Below are positions 34,542 to 43,612 of a DNA stretch of 64,000 nt, one piece after another. The DNA is from Occallatibacter gabretensis (GTDB taxonomy: Bacteria; Acidobacteriota; Terriglobia; Terriglobales; Acidobacteriaceae), in NCBI RefSeq assembly GCF_001449115.1, contig NZ_LAIJ01000009.1, forward strand, positions 1,077,763 through 1,141,762. Direction: 5' to 3'. A program made the translations under genes and the position numbers. Position 1 is the stretch's first letter. The number at the start of each line of letters is the position of its first letter. The notes under the pieces were generated by a model. That model had not been told where the DNA came from and did no database searches. It saw only the letters and a list, made by a program, of their open reading frames with translations.

Positions 34542-34920
34542 AGATGCTGGCCGCAAAAAATGCTTTGAACTGCCATTGCCGGGACCGGATACTAACCGAT
34601 CCCTACGATCGAGTTCCCCCGCGATTTGACCCTCGAAGCGTGTGTGCTTTTCAAATGACGACTTCAGGTCAATGCGCTCATCGAGCGCGACCTGGGCAGC
34701 TCGGACCCAATAGATAACGAGATGTGCTTATCGGAAGTAGTGCCTGTCAGTTGTTTCGGGTTCAAGCGGTGCTATCTTAACTTAAACAATCTAAAGTTTT
34801 TATGTTCGCTAATCAGCATTCCGAACGGTGGCTGCAATCTGTTCCAGGCGACAAAAGACTGAGTGCAACGTCTAAGCACATCGTTACATCTAACGACACG
34901 TGTTCGAGTACCTAGTCACA
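34542..34920. other. Intergenic region without a recognised gene
   Basis: About 380 bases of mixed composition. I see no open frame with a ribosome-binding site, no strong hairpin and no tRNA-like fold. An AT-rich patch near 34770-34800 (CTTAACTTAAACAATCT) may hold the promoter of the gene at 34921. A related CTTAACTTAAGAGAATC patch occurs near 41955. Confidence 0.5.
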
Positions 34921-35307
34921 ATGCGGCGTCTAAAACTCTCGCATGGAGATCCATGGCAGCGTGTGGCTCAAACATCCCTCCTGCTCTTATTGGTTGTGAT
35001 TGCCATCAGTCCGATCACACAGAATGTCTGGGCGGGTGACGATTTCTTTCATGGGCAGGACACCGAAACGACGCTCGTTCTTGGACTGACTCTGGCGTCG
35101 ATGCTGCTCCTGCGAATGCAGCGCGGCAGAATCGATATAGACGAGACGCTTAAGCATGTCAGGGATTTTCTTTCCTCAATCTTCGGAGCCTGGCTGCTCG
35201 GGTATCTCACGGGGCTCAGCCACTATTCTTCGGAGCCAGTTGCAATTCCGCATAGCCGCGGCCGGCCAGGCAAACATACTGGATACGAGCTTCCGCTGCT
35301 TATCTGA
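34921..35307 (+). CDS. Small membrane/exported protein next to a radical SAM gene
   Basis: A 128-residue protein starting MRRLKLSHGDPWQRVAQTS, with a first hydrophobic segment (LLLLLVVIAISPITQNVWAG, possibly a signal sequence), a second (TLVLGLTLASMLLL) and a third, weaker one near FLSSIFGAWLLGYLTGL. The C-terminus is polar, rich in Gly, Pro and His. No known family. It lies 96 bases upstream of the radical SAM gene on the same strand. The ribosome-binding site is poor (ATG at 34921; an earlier start at 34900 is possible). It could be a partner of the enzyme, but it lacks the Cys or motif repeats of typical RiPP precursors. Confidence 0.6.
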   Translation: MRRLKLSHGDPWQRVAQTSLLLLLVVIAISPITQNVWAGDDFFHGQDTETTLVLGLTLASMLLLRMQRGRIDIDETLKHVRDFLSSIFGAWLLGYLTGLSHYSSEPVAIPHSRGRPGKHTGYELPLLI

Positions 35308-35403
35308 TTTCTTCCCAGGCGACTACGGGTCTTCTTGCGGGTCTTGTATAGGCCTTCCGTTTCCCTTTTTCGGCTGCGCAAAGGCGCGGCATTTAGGAAG
35401 AAT

Positions 35404-36420
35404 ATGAAAACCACAGAAGTCCTCGCAGCATGGCGAGGAATCCTCGCGGGCCGCGCTCCTTCGATCTCGATTGAGATCACGAAGGAATGCCCGCTGCGCT
35501 GCCCAGGCTGTTACGCATTCGACGACGCCCATCTTGGCGGCGGCACGACATTGCGTGAACTTTCCGACTTTAAAGGCGATGAGCTGGTGAATCGGGTTCT
35601 GGCTCTTGTCGATCGTCATAAACCGCTTCATGTGTCACTGGTCGGTGGCGATCCACTGGTTCGCTACCGCGAGGTGGAGCAGCTTCTGCCAGAGATGGAG
35701 CGTCGCGGAGTTCACACCCAGATTGTGACGAGCGCATTCCGCATCATTCCAGCGGAGTGGCAGAAGTATAAATATTTGAGCGTAGTGATCTCAGTGGACG
35801 GCCTGCCCGCTGAACACGACGTGAGGCGCAAGCCTGCGACGTATGAACGCATCCTGAAGAACATTCAGGGGGCGAAGGTCACCATCCATTGCACCGTGAC
35901 GTCGCAGATTGCTGACCGGCCCGGTTACCTGGATGAATTCCTCGGCTTCTGGTCTGGTGTCCCCGAGGTGAAGAAAGTCTGGTTCAGCCTTTTCACTCCT
36001 CAGCGAGGTGCTACCGACGTAGAGATCCTGTCTGCGGATCAGCGGACCGCGGTGATGAACGATCTCTATGTTCTGAGGCGGAAGTACCCTTTCCTGGACA
36101 TGCCAGAAGCTGTGATTGCGGAGATTAAACAGCCTCCGCGGAATCCTGAAGAATGTATCTTTGCCCGGACCACGGCGACATTCTCCGCAGACTTGAAGAC
36201 CGCCATAAGCCCCTGCCAGTTTGGCGGAGACCCGGACTGCTCCCAGTGTGGCTGTATCGCATCGATGGGACTGGCGGCTGTCGGGCATCACCGGGTTGTG
36301 GGGCCGCTTACTGCGGGTCATATCTTCATGGGCTCAGCAAAGATCGGGGCGATGTGGAATCGATTTATGAGGAGACCAGAGCCCTTGCCGGAGCCGGCTT
36401 CACCGTTCCACATTATTTGA
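35404..36420 (+). CDS. Radical SAM enzyme with Cys-rich C-terminal region
   Basis: A 338-residue enzyme. The cluster motif CPLRCPGC (Cys29, Cys33, Cys36) follows ISIEITKE. Further radical SAM features are LHVSLVGGDPLVRYREVEQLL, VTSAFRIIPAEWQKYKYLSVVISVDGLPAEHDVRRKPATYERIL and a C-terminal region with Cys in ECIFARTT, SPCQFGG and DCSQCGC, which may bind an auxiliary iron-sulfur cluster as in SPASM or twitch domains. ATG 35404 has AGGAAG upstream. Substrate unknown: peptide, lipid or cofactor modification are all possible. A strong terminator follows. Confidence 0.9.
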   Translation: MKTTEVLAAWRGILAGRAPSISIEITKECPLRCPGCYAFDDAHLGGGTTLRELSDFKGDELVNRVLALVDRHKPLHVSLVGGDPLVRYREVEQLLPEMERRGVHTQIVTSAFRIIPAEWQKYKYLSVVISVDGLPAEHDVRRKPATYERILKNIQGAKVTIHCTVTSQIADRPGYLDEFLGFWSGVPEVKKVWFSLFTPQRGATDVEILSADQRTAVMNDLYVLRRKYPFLDMPEAVIAEIKQPPRNPEECIFARTTATFSADLKTAISPCQFGGDPDCSQCGCIASMGLAAVGHHRVVGPLTAGHIFMGSAKIGAMWNRFMRRPEPLPEPASPFHII

Positions 36421-36439
36421 ACTTTAGCAATGACGAGTC

Positions 36440-36474
36440 ATGCGCGCGGCGAAGAACCGCGCGCATGATTTTTT
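36440..36474 (+). terminator. Strong intrinsic terminator after the radical SAM gene
   Basis: ATGCGCGCGG and CCGCGCGCAT form a perfect 10-bp stem with a 7-base loop, followed by GATTTTTT. Confidence 0.92.
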
Positions 36475-36546
36475 GAACGTGAAGATCTGAATTCGTACTC
36501 CTAGTTTTATGCGGGATAGAATGGGTGCCGAAGATGAGAGGTCTCT

Positions 36547-38706
36547 TTGGCGAAGATTCTTTGTGCGGTGGCTTTGTGGCTTGTGGCTGCGTCGCTGATG
36601 GCGCAGGAGGCTCCTCAAATCCCCGTGGGGCCGGACAGCTACACCATGTGGGAGCGGTGGCCCTACCAGAGGATTGGCGCACGGGCTTACATGCGCAGCA
36701 CCTATGACCGCAAGGGCGGCAACGAGGCGGCGGATGCGAGCCATTTCTTATACCAGTTGAGCGATGAGGAGAATGTGACGCTGGATGTTGTTGGGCCAGG
36801 CGTCCTGTACTTTGTGCGCTACAACCACTGGCACGGGAGTCCGTGGCACTACACGGTGGATGGGACGGATCATCTTGTGACGGAGACGAGTACGGCTGAT
36901 CCGCTGCACCCGGCGCAGGGTGCGGTGTGGGAGCCGAAGGCGTTGTTTCCGCAGCCGCTGGCGGTGACCTGGGATACGACGAAGGGCGCGGACTTGAGCT
37001 GGGTTCCGATTGGGTTTGAGAAGACGCTGCGGATGGCGTATACGCGCACACATTATGGGACGGGGTATTACATCTACGACAAGTATGTGGGCGGTGCGCG
37101 GTTGTCGCGGCCTATCGAGAGCTTTGATTGGAAGACTGGGCCGGATTCGAAGGTGCTGGAACTGATTGCGCGGTCGGGCGAGGACAGGACTGTCAGTGTG
37201 GGACGTGAGGAGAGTGGAGTGGTGGAGGTTCCCTCGTCTGGGGCGGTGCCGGTGTGGAGTGCGAACAGGACGCGGGGGATGGTGCGATTGGTGGAGTTTT
37301 CGGTGCCTAAGGATGAGGCGTTGGCATTCTCCAACGTGGGGTTGCGGGTGACGTGGGATGGACGGAAGGATGCGTCGATTGATGCTCCGATGACGTTGTT
37401 TTATGGGGCTGGATTGTTTTACAACCGTGAAAACAAAGAGTATCTGGTGAAGGCCTTTCCCATCGTGGTGAAGTATGTGGGCGATCGCGTGGTGATGCAG
37501 TGCTTCTTTCCGATGCCGTTCTTTAAATCGGCGCGGATGGAGCTGGTGGGGAACGGGGCTGCGGCGTTCAAGGATGTGCGATGGAAGGTGAGGGTGGCTG
37601 CGTTTACGGATGCGGCAAACCAGGTGGGGTACTTTCATGCGACGCATCAGGATTTTGTGAAGCAGGTTGCGGGGCAGGACATGGTGTTGTTGGATACGAA
37701 GACTGCGGAGGGTGGAGGCGACTGGACGGGATTGTTTGTGGGGACTTCGTTTACCTTCTCCGACAATGCCGCGCTGGAGACGCTGGAGGGTGATCCGCGA
37801 TTTTTCTTTGATGATGCCGAGACTCCGCAGGCGCAGGGGACGGGGACCGAGGAGTGGGGCGGCGGTGGGGATTACTGGGGCGGCCTGAATATGACGCTGC
37901 CGTTTGCGGGGCATCCGGTGGGTGCGCGAAATGCGAAGGCGGCAGTGAGCGCGGAGGACAAGGTGGAGTCGGCGTACAGGTTCTTGCTGGCGGATGCAAT
38001 GCCGTTCGGGAAGAATGCGCGGATTCAACTGGAGCATGGGGGCGAGGACGAGTCGAACGAGCACTACGAGACAGTGACGTACTGGTATGGTCTGCCGGGA
38101 GCTTCGGTCGTGAAGACGGATGCGCTGCACGTGGGTGATGCTGCGAGCGAGAGGGAGCACAAGTATGTTTCGCCGGAGGCATCGGCTCCGTACTCGGTGA
38201 CGTCGCGGTTTGAGCTGGGAGTGGATAAGACGCGGAGTGGCGAGGCGACCTATGCGGCGACGACCGATACGGGGCGAAAGACGAAGGGGACATCGGAGTT
38301 CACGGTGAAGATTGATCCAAGGAATTTAGGGGTGATGCTGCGGCGGAAGCTGGATTATTCATTTCCGAACCAGAAGGCGGAGGTGTGGGTGATGGATCGA
38401 GACGGGGCGTGGAAGCTGGCGGGGGTTTGGTACACGGCGGGATCGAACACGGTGGTCTACTCGAACCCGAAGGATGAACTGGGGGCGAATGAGCATCAGG
38501 TGCAGATATCGAACCGGCAGTTTCGGGATGATGAGTTTCTGATTGCGAGGGAGTTGACGGAGGGGCGGAAATCGATCCGGGTGCGTGTGAAGTTTGTGCC
38601 GGTGGAAGTGCCGCTGTTTCCGGGGCGGCCGATGGATGAGCTGGAGTGGAGTGAGATGCGATATACGGCATATTGCTTCGTGATGCCGAGGTTCAAAGAG
38701 CGTTGA
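36547..38706 (+). CDS. Secreted DUF2961 / GH172-like glycoside hydrolase
   Basis: A 719-residue exported protein (signal peptide KILCAVALWLVAASLMAQ) with a TTG start at 36547 and GAGAGG just upstream. DUF2961 features include RWPYQRIGARAYMRSTYDRKGGNEAADASHFL, the loop SIDAPMTLFYGAGL (about 278-290) and GTGTEEWGGGGDYW (about 431-444), a variant of the family motif GTGTEDY. Members of this family, now GH172, include fructofuranosidase/difructose-anhydride and arabinan-acting enzymes that form oligomers. The substrate here is unknown. The C-terminal beta domain is probably structural. No other sugar genes are adjacent. Confidence 0.87.
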   Translation: MAKILCAVALWLVAASLMAQEAPQIPVGPDSYTMWERWPYQRIGARAYMRSTYDRKGGNEAADASHFLYQLSDEENVTLDVVGPGVLYFVRYNHWHGSPWHYTVDGTDHLVTETSTADPLHPAQGAVWEPKALFPQPLAVTWDTTKGADLSWVPIGFEKTLRMAYTRTHYGTGYYIYDKYVGGARLSRPIESFDWKTGPDSKVLELIARSGEDRTVSVGREESGVVEVPSSGAVPVWSANRTRGMVRLVEFSVPKDEALAFSNVGLRVTWDGRKDASIDAPMTLFYGAGLFYNRENKEYLVKAFPIVVKYVGDRVVMQCFFPMPFFKSARMELVGNGAAAFKDVRWKVRVAAFTDAANQVGYFHATHQDFVKQVAGQDMVLLDTKTAEGGGDWTGLFVGTSFTFSDNAALETLEGDPRFFFDDAETPQAQGTGTEEWGGGGDYWGGLNMTLPFAGHPVGARNAKAAVSAEDKVESAYRFLLADAMPFGKNARIQLEHGGEDESNEHYETVTYWYGLPGASVVKTDALHVGDAASEREHKYVSPEASAPYSVTSRFELGVDKTRSGEATYAATTDTGRKTKGTSEFTVKIDPRNLGVMLRRKLDYSFPNQKAEVWVMDRDGAWKLAGVWYTAGSNTVVYSNPKDELGANEHQVQISNRQFRDDEFLIARELTEGRKSIRVRVKFVPVEVPLFPGRPMDELEWSEMRYTAYCFVMPRFKER

Positions 38707-39015
38707 AGCTTAACCGGAGGCGGCGATCATCCCGAAAATGCTCCACTGCTGCGAAGATAGCTTGCGGTAAGACGACTTATGAGGATTAATCGCTCGATGA
38801 GCGCCTGGCGATTTATTATTCGTTCAGCATAAGTATCGGTAAAGTGAAGCGCCTGTTTCGTTTCTCAATCGTGCATGACAATTCAGCCAAGGGCTTGGGA
38901 ATTCGTCCGAAAAAGGTCCTTCGTGGAATTCCCTATCATGAGGCGCGAATCATTGTGCATTGCGTTTTCATCGGCTACTGCATTAAACCCGTAAATCTGT
39001 AGAGGCGGACGGTGG
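38707..39015. other. Intergenic region without a recognised gene
   Basis: About 310 bases between the GH172-like gene and the glycosyltransferase. I see no credible open frame, hairpin terminator or RNA gene. AT-rich stretches near 38805-38840 may hold the downstream promoter. Confidence 0.5.
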
Positions 39016-40998
39016 ATGAATAGATTGAAAATGCCCGTCTGGGCGATTGCAGGCGGATTGATCCTCTTGCAGATGATCCTGGTTGCGATCATCGTTCATG
39101 GCGAGTCGCTCACCTTCGATGAGGGCGACCATATTTTTGCCGGCTACATGATGTGGCATAGCGGCGACTACGGTCTGAATCCCGAGCATCCGCCGCTGGT
39201 GAAACTGTTGGCGACACTGCCCCTGCTGCAGGAGAAGCTTTGGGCGCCTCCGCTGCAAGGGCGAATGTTCAAGGCAGAGGCGTACCGGGATGGCCGTGAT
39301 TTTATGGAGCGTAATGATGGCCCAAGTCATAGCCTGCTCTTCCGCATGCGCCTGGCAGCGGGTGTCTTTGCCGTGGGCCTCTCGGTATTTGTATTTCTGA
39401 CTGGAAGCGAGTTCTTTGGCGGGTCCGCTGGTTTGCTGGCTTTGCTATTGGTGGTCTTCGAGCCGAATGTGTTGGCCAACAGTGCCCTGGTCACGACCGA
39501 TATGGGCGTCACTTGCTTCTTTCTGGCCACAATTTATTGCTTCTACCGTTACGCAAGGCAGCCATCTGTGATTCGTCTATTGCTGACCGGCTTAGCCGCC
39601 GGACTCGCGCTGTCGGCGAAGCACAGCGGGATTTTGCTGGCTCCGATGCTGCTGGGATTGGCGCTGGTAGAGATCTCCTGTGCCGAGCGGGGACGGCGCA
39701 AGCGGATGGCTGGAACACTGTTTGGCGGATTTGCAGCCATCGCGGTCCTGGCGGTTACGGTGCTCTGGGCTTTCTACGGTTTTCGCTATGCAGCCAGACC
39801 GGCAGGGCTGGTTATGAACCCGACGCTGAGCGAATACGCTGCACCTCTCACGGGGATGAACAGTTGGGTGATAGGACATCTGGCCAACTGGCGGTTGCTG
39901 CCGGAATCCTACCTGATGGGGATGACTGACATCCACTATGCAGCGCAGCAGTATCCCATCTTCCTTCTTGGACACGATTATGCTCATGGCGTGTGGTGGT
40001 ACTTTCCCGTCGCGCTGTCCATCAAGACCACTCTGGGTTTGATTGGCCTGGTGGTTCTGGCAGGTATTGCGCTGATCAGCAGGCGGCTCAGGCAGAGAAG
40101 AGAATTGGCGTACCTGGTTGTGTCTGGTGCTATCTATCTGATTGTGGCGATCCTCAGCGGTATGAACATCGGCACTCGTCATGTTCTGTTCTTGTATCCA
40201 CTGGCTGCGTTGCTTGCAGCAGCGGGTCTGACAGCGCTCGCGCAGCATAGCCGACGCTGGATCTGGATTGGTGGAGGATTGGTGGCGTGTCATGTTGTCT
40301 CTGCCCTGGTTGTGTTTCCGGCAGAGATGGCGTATGGCAACGAAGCCTGGGGTGGAACGGCGAACACGCATAAATACCTGAGCGACTCCAGCGTGGATTG
40401 GGCGCAGCAACTGCCGCATATCAAGCAATGGGTAGATGCTCATCCTGGCGAGGAGTGCTGGTTGGCCTATTCCGCTTATCCTGAACTTCGTCCGCAAGCC
40501 TACGGCATTCCCTGTCACCCGCTCCCCACGGCCCATACCGGATGGGAGAGCCTGCCGGTCGACGTGCCAGAAACCATCCATGGCAACATCCTGTTAAGCG
40601 CAGACGATCTGGAAGCCTGCGATTGGCCCAGCGACCAGTTGAATGTCTTCGAGCGATTTCGGTGGATGCCGATGGCGGAGCAGATCGATCACAGTGTATT
40701 TGTGTATCGTGGCGATTTCGATGTGCATGAAGCGGCGGCGTTGGGAGCAGTCCAAAAGTCGGGAATCATGCTGACGGAGAATAAACCCGCAGAGGCTTTG
40801 GTTGCGGCAAAGAAAGCTGTTGCTTGGCAGCCGGAGAATTTGCTGGCGCTGACGGCCCTGGGAGACGCCCAGACGGCATCGGGCGACAAAAACAGTGCGC
40901 GAGCCGCTTATGAATTGGCGCTGGCGGCGGCGCACCGATTGGAAGCCGACGCCCAGCCGCTGTATGTGCCGGATTTAGAGCAGAAGCTGCATCCATAA
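39016..40998 (+). CDS. GT-C (GT39/ArnT-like) membrane glycosyltransferase with TPR tail
   Basis: A 660-residue inner-membrane enzyme with about eleven helices. The first periplasmic loop has the acidic motif SLTFDEGDHIFAGY (Asp35, Glu36, Asp38), typical of dolichol/undecaprenyl-phosphate-sugar-using glycosyltransferases, followed by DYGLNPEHPPLVKLL, which also fits. Later loops include SVDWAQQLPHIKQWVDAHPGEECWLAYSAYPELRP, a soluble domain. The last about 75 residues form two TPR-like repeats (GIMLTENKPAEALVAAKKAVAWQPENLLALTALGDAQTASGDKNSARAAYELALAAA). It probably transfers a lipid-linked sugar to a protein or lipid outside the membrane. Acceptor unknown. Confidence 0.88.
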   Translation: MNRLKMPVWAIAGGLILLQMILVAIIVHGESLTFDEGDHIFAGYMMWHSGDYGLNPEHPPLVKLLATLPLLQEKLWAPPLQGRMFKAEAYRDGRDFMERNDGPSHSLLFRMRLAAGVFAVGLSVFVFLTGSEFFGGSAGLLALLLVVFEPNVLANSALVTTDMGVTCFFLATIYCFYRYARQPSVIRLLLTGLAAGLALSAKHSGILLAPMLLGLALVEISCAERGRRKRMAGTLFGGFAAIAVLAVTVLWAFYGFRYAARPAGLVMNPTLSEYAAPLTGMNSWVIGHLANWRLLPESYLMGMTDIHYAAQQYPIFLLGHDYAHGVWWYFPVALSIKTTLGLIGLVVLAGIALISRRLRQRRELAYLVVSGAIYLIVAILSGMNIGTRHVLFLYPLAALLAAAGLTALAQHSRRWIWIGGGLVACHVVSALVVFPAEMAYGNEAWGGTANTHKYLSDSSVDWAQQLPHIKQWVDAHPGEECWLAYSAYPELRPQAYGIPCHPLPTAHTGWESLPVDVPETIHGNILLSADDLEACDWPSDQLNVFERFRWMPMAEQIDHSVFVYRGDFDVHEAAALGAVQKSGIMLTENKPAEALVAAKKAVAWQPENLLALTALGDAQTASGDKNSARAAYELALAAAHRLEADAQPLYVPDLEQKLHP

Positions 40999-41048
40999 CA
41001 TCGGTTCCTTGAATCCAGCGTCTTTTGAGTTTGCTGTAGAAGCTGTCT

Positions 41049-41897
41049 CTACGGTTTCTGGTCGGTTTTTTCTGATTGGGGCTGCTTGGGGCCAAAGAGA
41101 AACTGGATTCCGGCGTAGGCGATCCAGTTGGGCTGGCTGTTGGTGCGCGTGACGGTTTGAAGCGAGCGGCCGCCCATGAAGAGTAGCCGGATGTGGTCCT
41201 CTTTATCCAGACTGTAGCGGCCACCGATGTCGCCGGTGAATGAGCGTTGCTTGGGCGCGCCGTTGATGCGGTTGGCATCCTGCAGATCGTAGACTTCGCC
41301 GTAAAGCTCGAAGTGGCTGTTGAATTCGCGGCCGATGATGAGCCCACGTCCCCAGCGATCCGGTATGTGCCGATTGCCGAACCAACGGCCTACTTCGCCG
41401 TTGAAGCTGATCGGTCCGGCCCTGGCTGTGAACTCGACCGGCAGGTAATACTGTGGCCCGGTCTCTACGATGCCGCGGCGCACGGCGCTGGTTGGGTTAT
41501 TGATGGAGACCTGCGGATAGGTGCCGAGCGAGAACAGCATGTTTTCGTCGCTCTCCGGTTCGCCTTTTGTGTGGTACTCGTAGGGGCGCCACTTGATGCC
41601 GAGCAGGGACTCGCCGAGGCCTGCGCGCGTGGTGTTGTTCTGGTCCGTTGCGGCGGCCAGGGGTAGCTCGTACTTGAGCTGGATGCGGTCTCCCCAGCCA
41701 TAGTTCATGTCGATGTCCGGCAACTGGTAATAAGACTGGCCGGGATTGTGCTGCCCAAGCCAGCCGAGGTTGATCTCCCACTGCTTATTGCCGGGCGTGC
41801 CGGGGTCATCCGTGATGAATGGTGGTCCGCCCTGCGCTCGGGCGAGGGCTGCGGCTAAGAGAATGATGACGGTAAAAAAACGAAAAAAAGTTTGCAT
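41049..41897 (-). CDS. Outer-membrane beta-barrel-like exported protein
   Basis: A 282-residue protein with a signal peptide (MQTFFRFFTVIILLAAALARAQ) and a mature sequence of alternating beta-strands: QWEINLGWLGQHN, DIDMNYGWGDRIQLKYELPLAAA, QYYLPVEFTARAGPISFNGEVGRWFG, HFELYGEVYDLQDANRINGAPKQRSFTGDIGGRYSLDKEDHIRLLFMGGRS, NWIAYAGIQFLFGP. This is the look of a small outer-membrane barrel. The last barrel strand lies about 14 residues before the C-terminus, so the usual terminal aromatic is not the final residue. Function unknown. Convergent with the glycosyltransferase. Confidence 0.82.
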   Translation of the reverse strand: MQTFFRFFTVIILLAAALARAQGGPPFITDDPGTPGNKQWEINLGWLGQHNPGQSYYQLPDIDMNYGWGDRIQLKYELPLAAATDQNNTTRAGLGESLLGIKWRPYEYHTKGEPESDENMLFSLGTYPQVSINNPTSAVRRGIVETGPQYYLPVEFTARAGPISFNGEVGRWFGNRHIPDRWGRGLIIGREFNSHFELYGEVYDLQDANRINGAPKQRSFTGDIGGRYSLDKEDHIRLLFMGGRSLQTVTRTNSQPNWIAYAGIQFLFGPKQPQSEKTDQKP

Positions 41898-42142
41898 GAC
41901 AGAGGGTGCGGTTCTGTAGAAAAGTAGCTCTTTGAATTAGACGGTACCATTCTTAACTTAAGAGAATCTGAAGCCGGCTTTCGTAACGGCTCAGTGCGAA
42001 TCCATCGATTCAATCCGACAAACCCGACTAGTAGTTCTCACAGTAGACGACAAACCACCCGCTGCTCTATCTATGAGTACGTCGGCCCGTTGTCGCTCAT
42101 CGAGCCGAAGACTGTGTTTTGCAGAGAGGCAGAGGTGTTCCG

Positions 42143-43558
42143 ATGAAGCGGCAAATGCTTTCTGTGCTTTTTGTCTCAGTGATGCTGAGTTTCGGATGCA
42201 AACAGCCATCGGAATCATCCCAAAACACAGGCAGCCAGGCTCTCTCCGCCTCAGACGCGCGCTCGATTGCTAAGGATGCATACATTTATGGCGTTCCAAT
42301 GGTCGCTCAGTACAAGACCATGTATGCGTTCTCGATTGACAAGAGTAATCCGCAGTATCAGGGCCCGTTCGACTCCATTCTGAATATTGCGCGGGTTTTC
42401 ACCCCGGCTGATACAGCTTTTGTCACTCCAAACTCCGACACGCCTTATTCGTTCGCAGGCCTGGATCTACGGGCAGAGCCGGCGGTTATCACAATTCCAA
42501 AGATGGAGAAGAACCGCTACTTCGTCTTTCAGTTGATGGATCTTTACACCTTTAACTTTGCTTACATTGGCAGCCGCTCAACAGGCAATGATGGTGGTGT
42601 CTACCTCATTGCAGGGCCGGGCTGGAATGGCGATGCTCCCAAGGGCATTTCAAAGATGTTTCATGCGGAGACACAGTTTGTCAGCGTGGTTGGACGAACA
42701 CAGTTGTTTAACCCTGCCGATCTGCCGAACGTGAAGAGGATTCAGGCAGGATACAAAGTTCAACCGCTGCATGAATTTCTCCGCACTGACGCACCTCCTG
42801 CTGCCCCGGCGCCCGACTGGCCGAAGCCAATCTCAGCGGCAGAGCAGACATCGCCGGCTTTCTTCAATCAGATGGCTTTCCTGCTGCAATTCGCCGAGCC
42901 GCCGCATGCGAGCGAAGTGGACCTGCGCAATCAGTTTGCAAAGATCGGGATTGTTCCTGGTAAGCCCTTTGATCCTTCGTCGCTCTCGCCCGATGTGCAG
43001 GCTGCACTTAAGGCTGGTATCGATGGCGGGCAAAAAGCGATCGACGGGAAGCGCGCCTCCATGGGCGGCAAGACCGACACGCTGTTCGGGGCACGCGAGT
43101 ATCTGAAGAACGACTACCTTGCGCGCGCTACAGGCACGCAGATGGGCATCGGCGCCAATTCACGCGACGAGGCTCTTTATCCGATTCTCGACAAAGACTC
43201 CGATGGACAGGTTCTGGATGGCAGCAAGCATAACTACACACTGCATTTTGCCAAAGGACAGATGCCGCCGGTGAACGCCTTCTGGTCGTTGACGATGTAT
43301 AACCTGCCGAGTCAGTTGCTGGTGAAGAATCCCCTGAACCGGTACCTGATCAATTCGCCGATGCTGCCTCAACTGAAGACCGATGCCGATGGCGGCCTGA
43401 CGATCTACATCCAGGCAGACACACCCGGCAAGGATAAGGAGCCGAATTGGCTGCCCGCCCCCAAAGCGCTGTTCATGTTGACCATGCGTTACTACTGGCC
43501 AAAACCGGAACTGCTGAATGACGAGTGGAAGTCTCCGCCAGTGCAAAGAGTGAATTAA
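42143..43558 (+). CDS. DUF1254/DUF1214 exported protein, copy 1
   Basis: A 471-residue protein with a lipoprotein-like signal (MKRQMLSVLFVSVMLSFGC, Cys19; the residues SFG before Cys are a poor lipobox). The DUF1254 part begins DARSIAKDAYIYGVPMVAQYKTMYAFSIDKSN and includes FVTPNSDTPYSFAGLDLRAEPAVITIPKMEKNRYFVFQLMDLYTFNFAYIGSRSTGNDGG. The DUF1214 part has LHFAKGQMPPVNAFWSLTMYNLPSQLLVKNPLNRYLINSP and EPNWLPAPK. AGAGG precedes the ATG. The family is uncharacterised. It has a close paralogue immediately downstream (43613). Confidence 0.9.
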   Translation: MKRQMLSVLFVSVMLSFGCKQPSESSQNTGSQALSASDARSIAKDAYIYGVPMVAQYKTMYAFSIDKSNPQYQGPFDSILNIARVFTPADTAFVTPNSDTPYSFAGLDLRAEPAVITIPKMEKNRYFVFQLMDLYTFNFAYIGSRSTGNDGGVYLIAGPGWNGDAPKGISKMFHAETQFVSVVGRTQLFNPADLPNVKRIQAGYKVQPLHEFLRTDAPPAAPAPDWPKPISAAEQTSPAFFNQMAFLLQFAEPPHASEVDLRNQFAKIGIVPGKPFDPSSLSPDVQAALKAGIDGGQKAIDGKRASMGGKTDTLFGAREYLKNDYLARATGTQMGIGANSRDEALYPILDKDSDGQVLDGSKHNYTLHFAKGQMPPVNAFWSLTMYNLPSQLLVKNPLNRYLINSPMLPQLKTDADGGLTIYIQADTPGKDKEPNWLPAPKALFMLTMRYYWPKPELLNDEWKSPPVQRVN

Positions 43559-43612
43559 CGCGGATTGAGACACGTGCACGCGATGAACGCATGAGTCTCG
43601 AGGAGGACGTTT

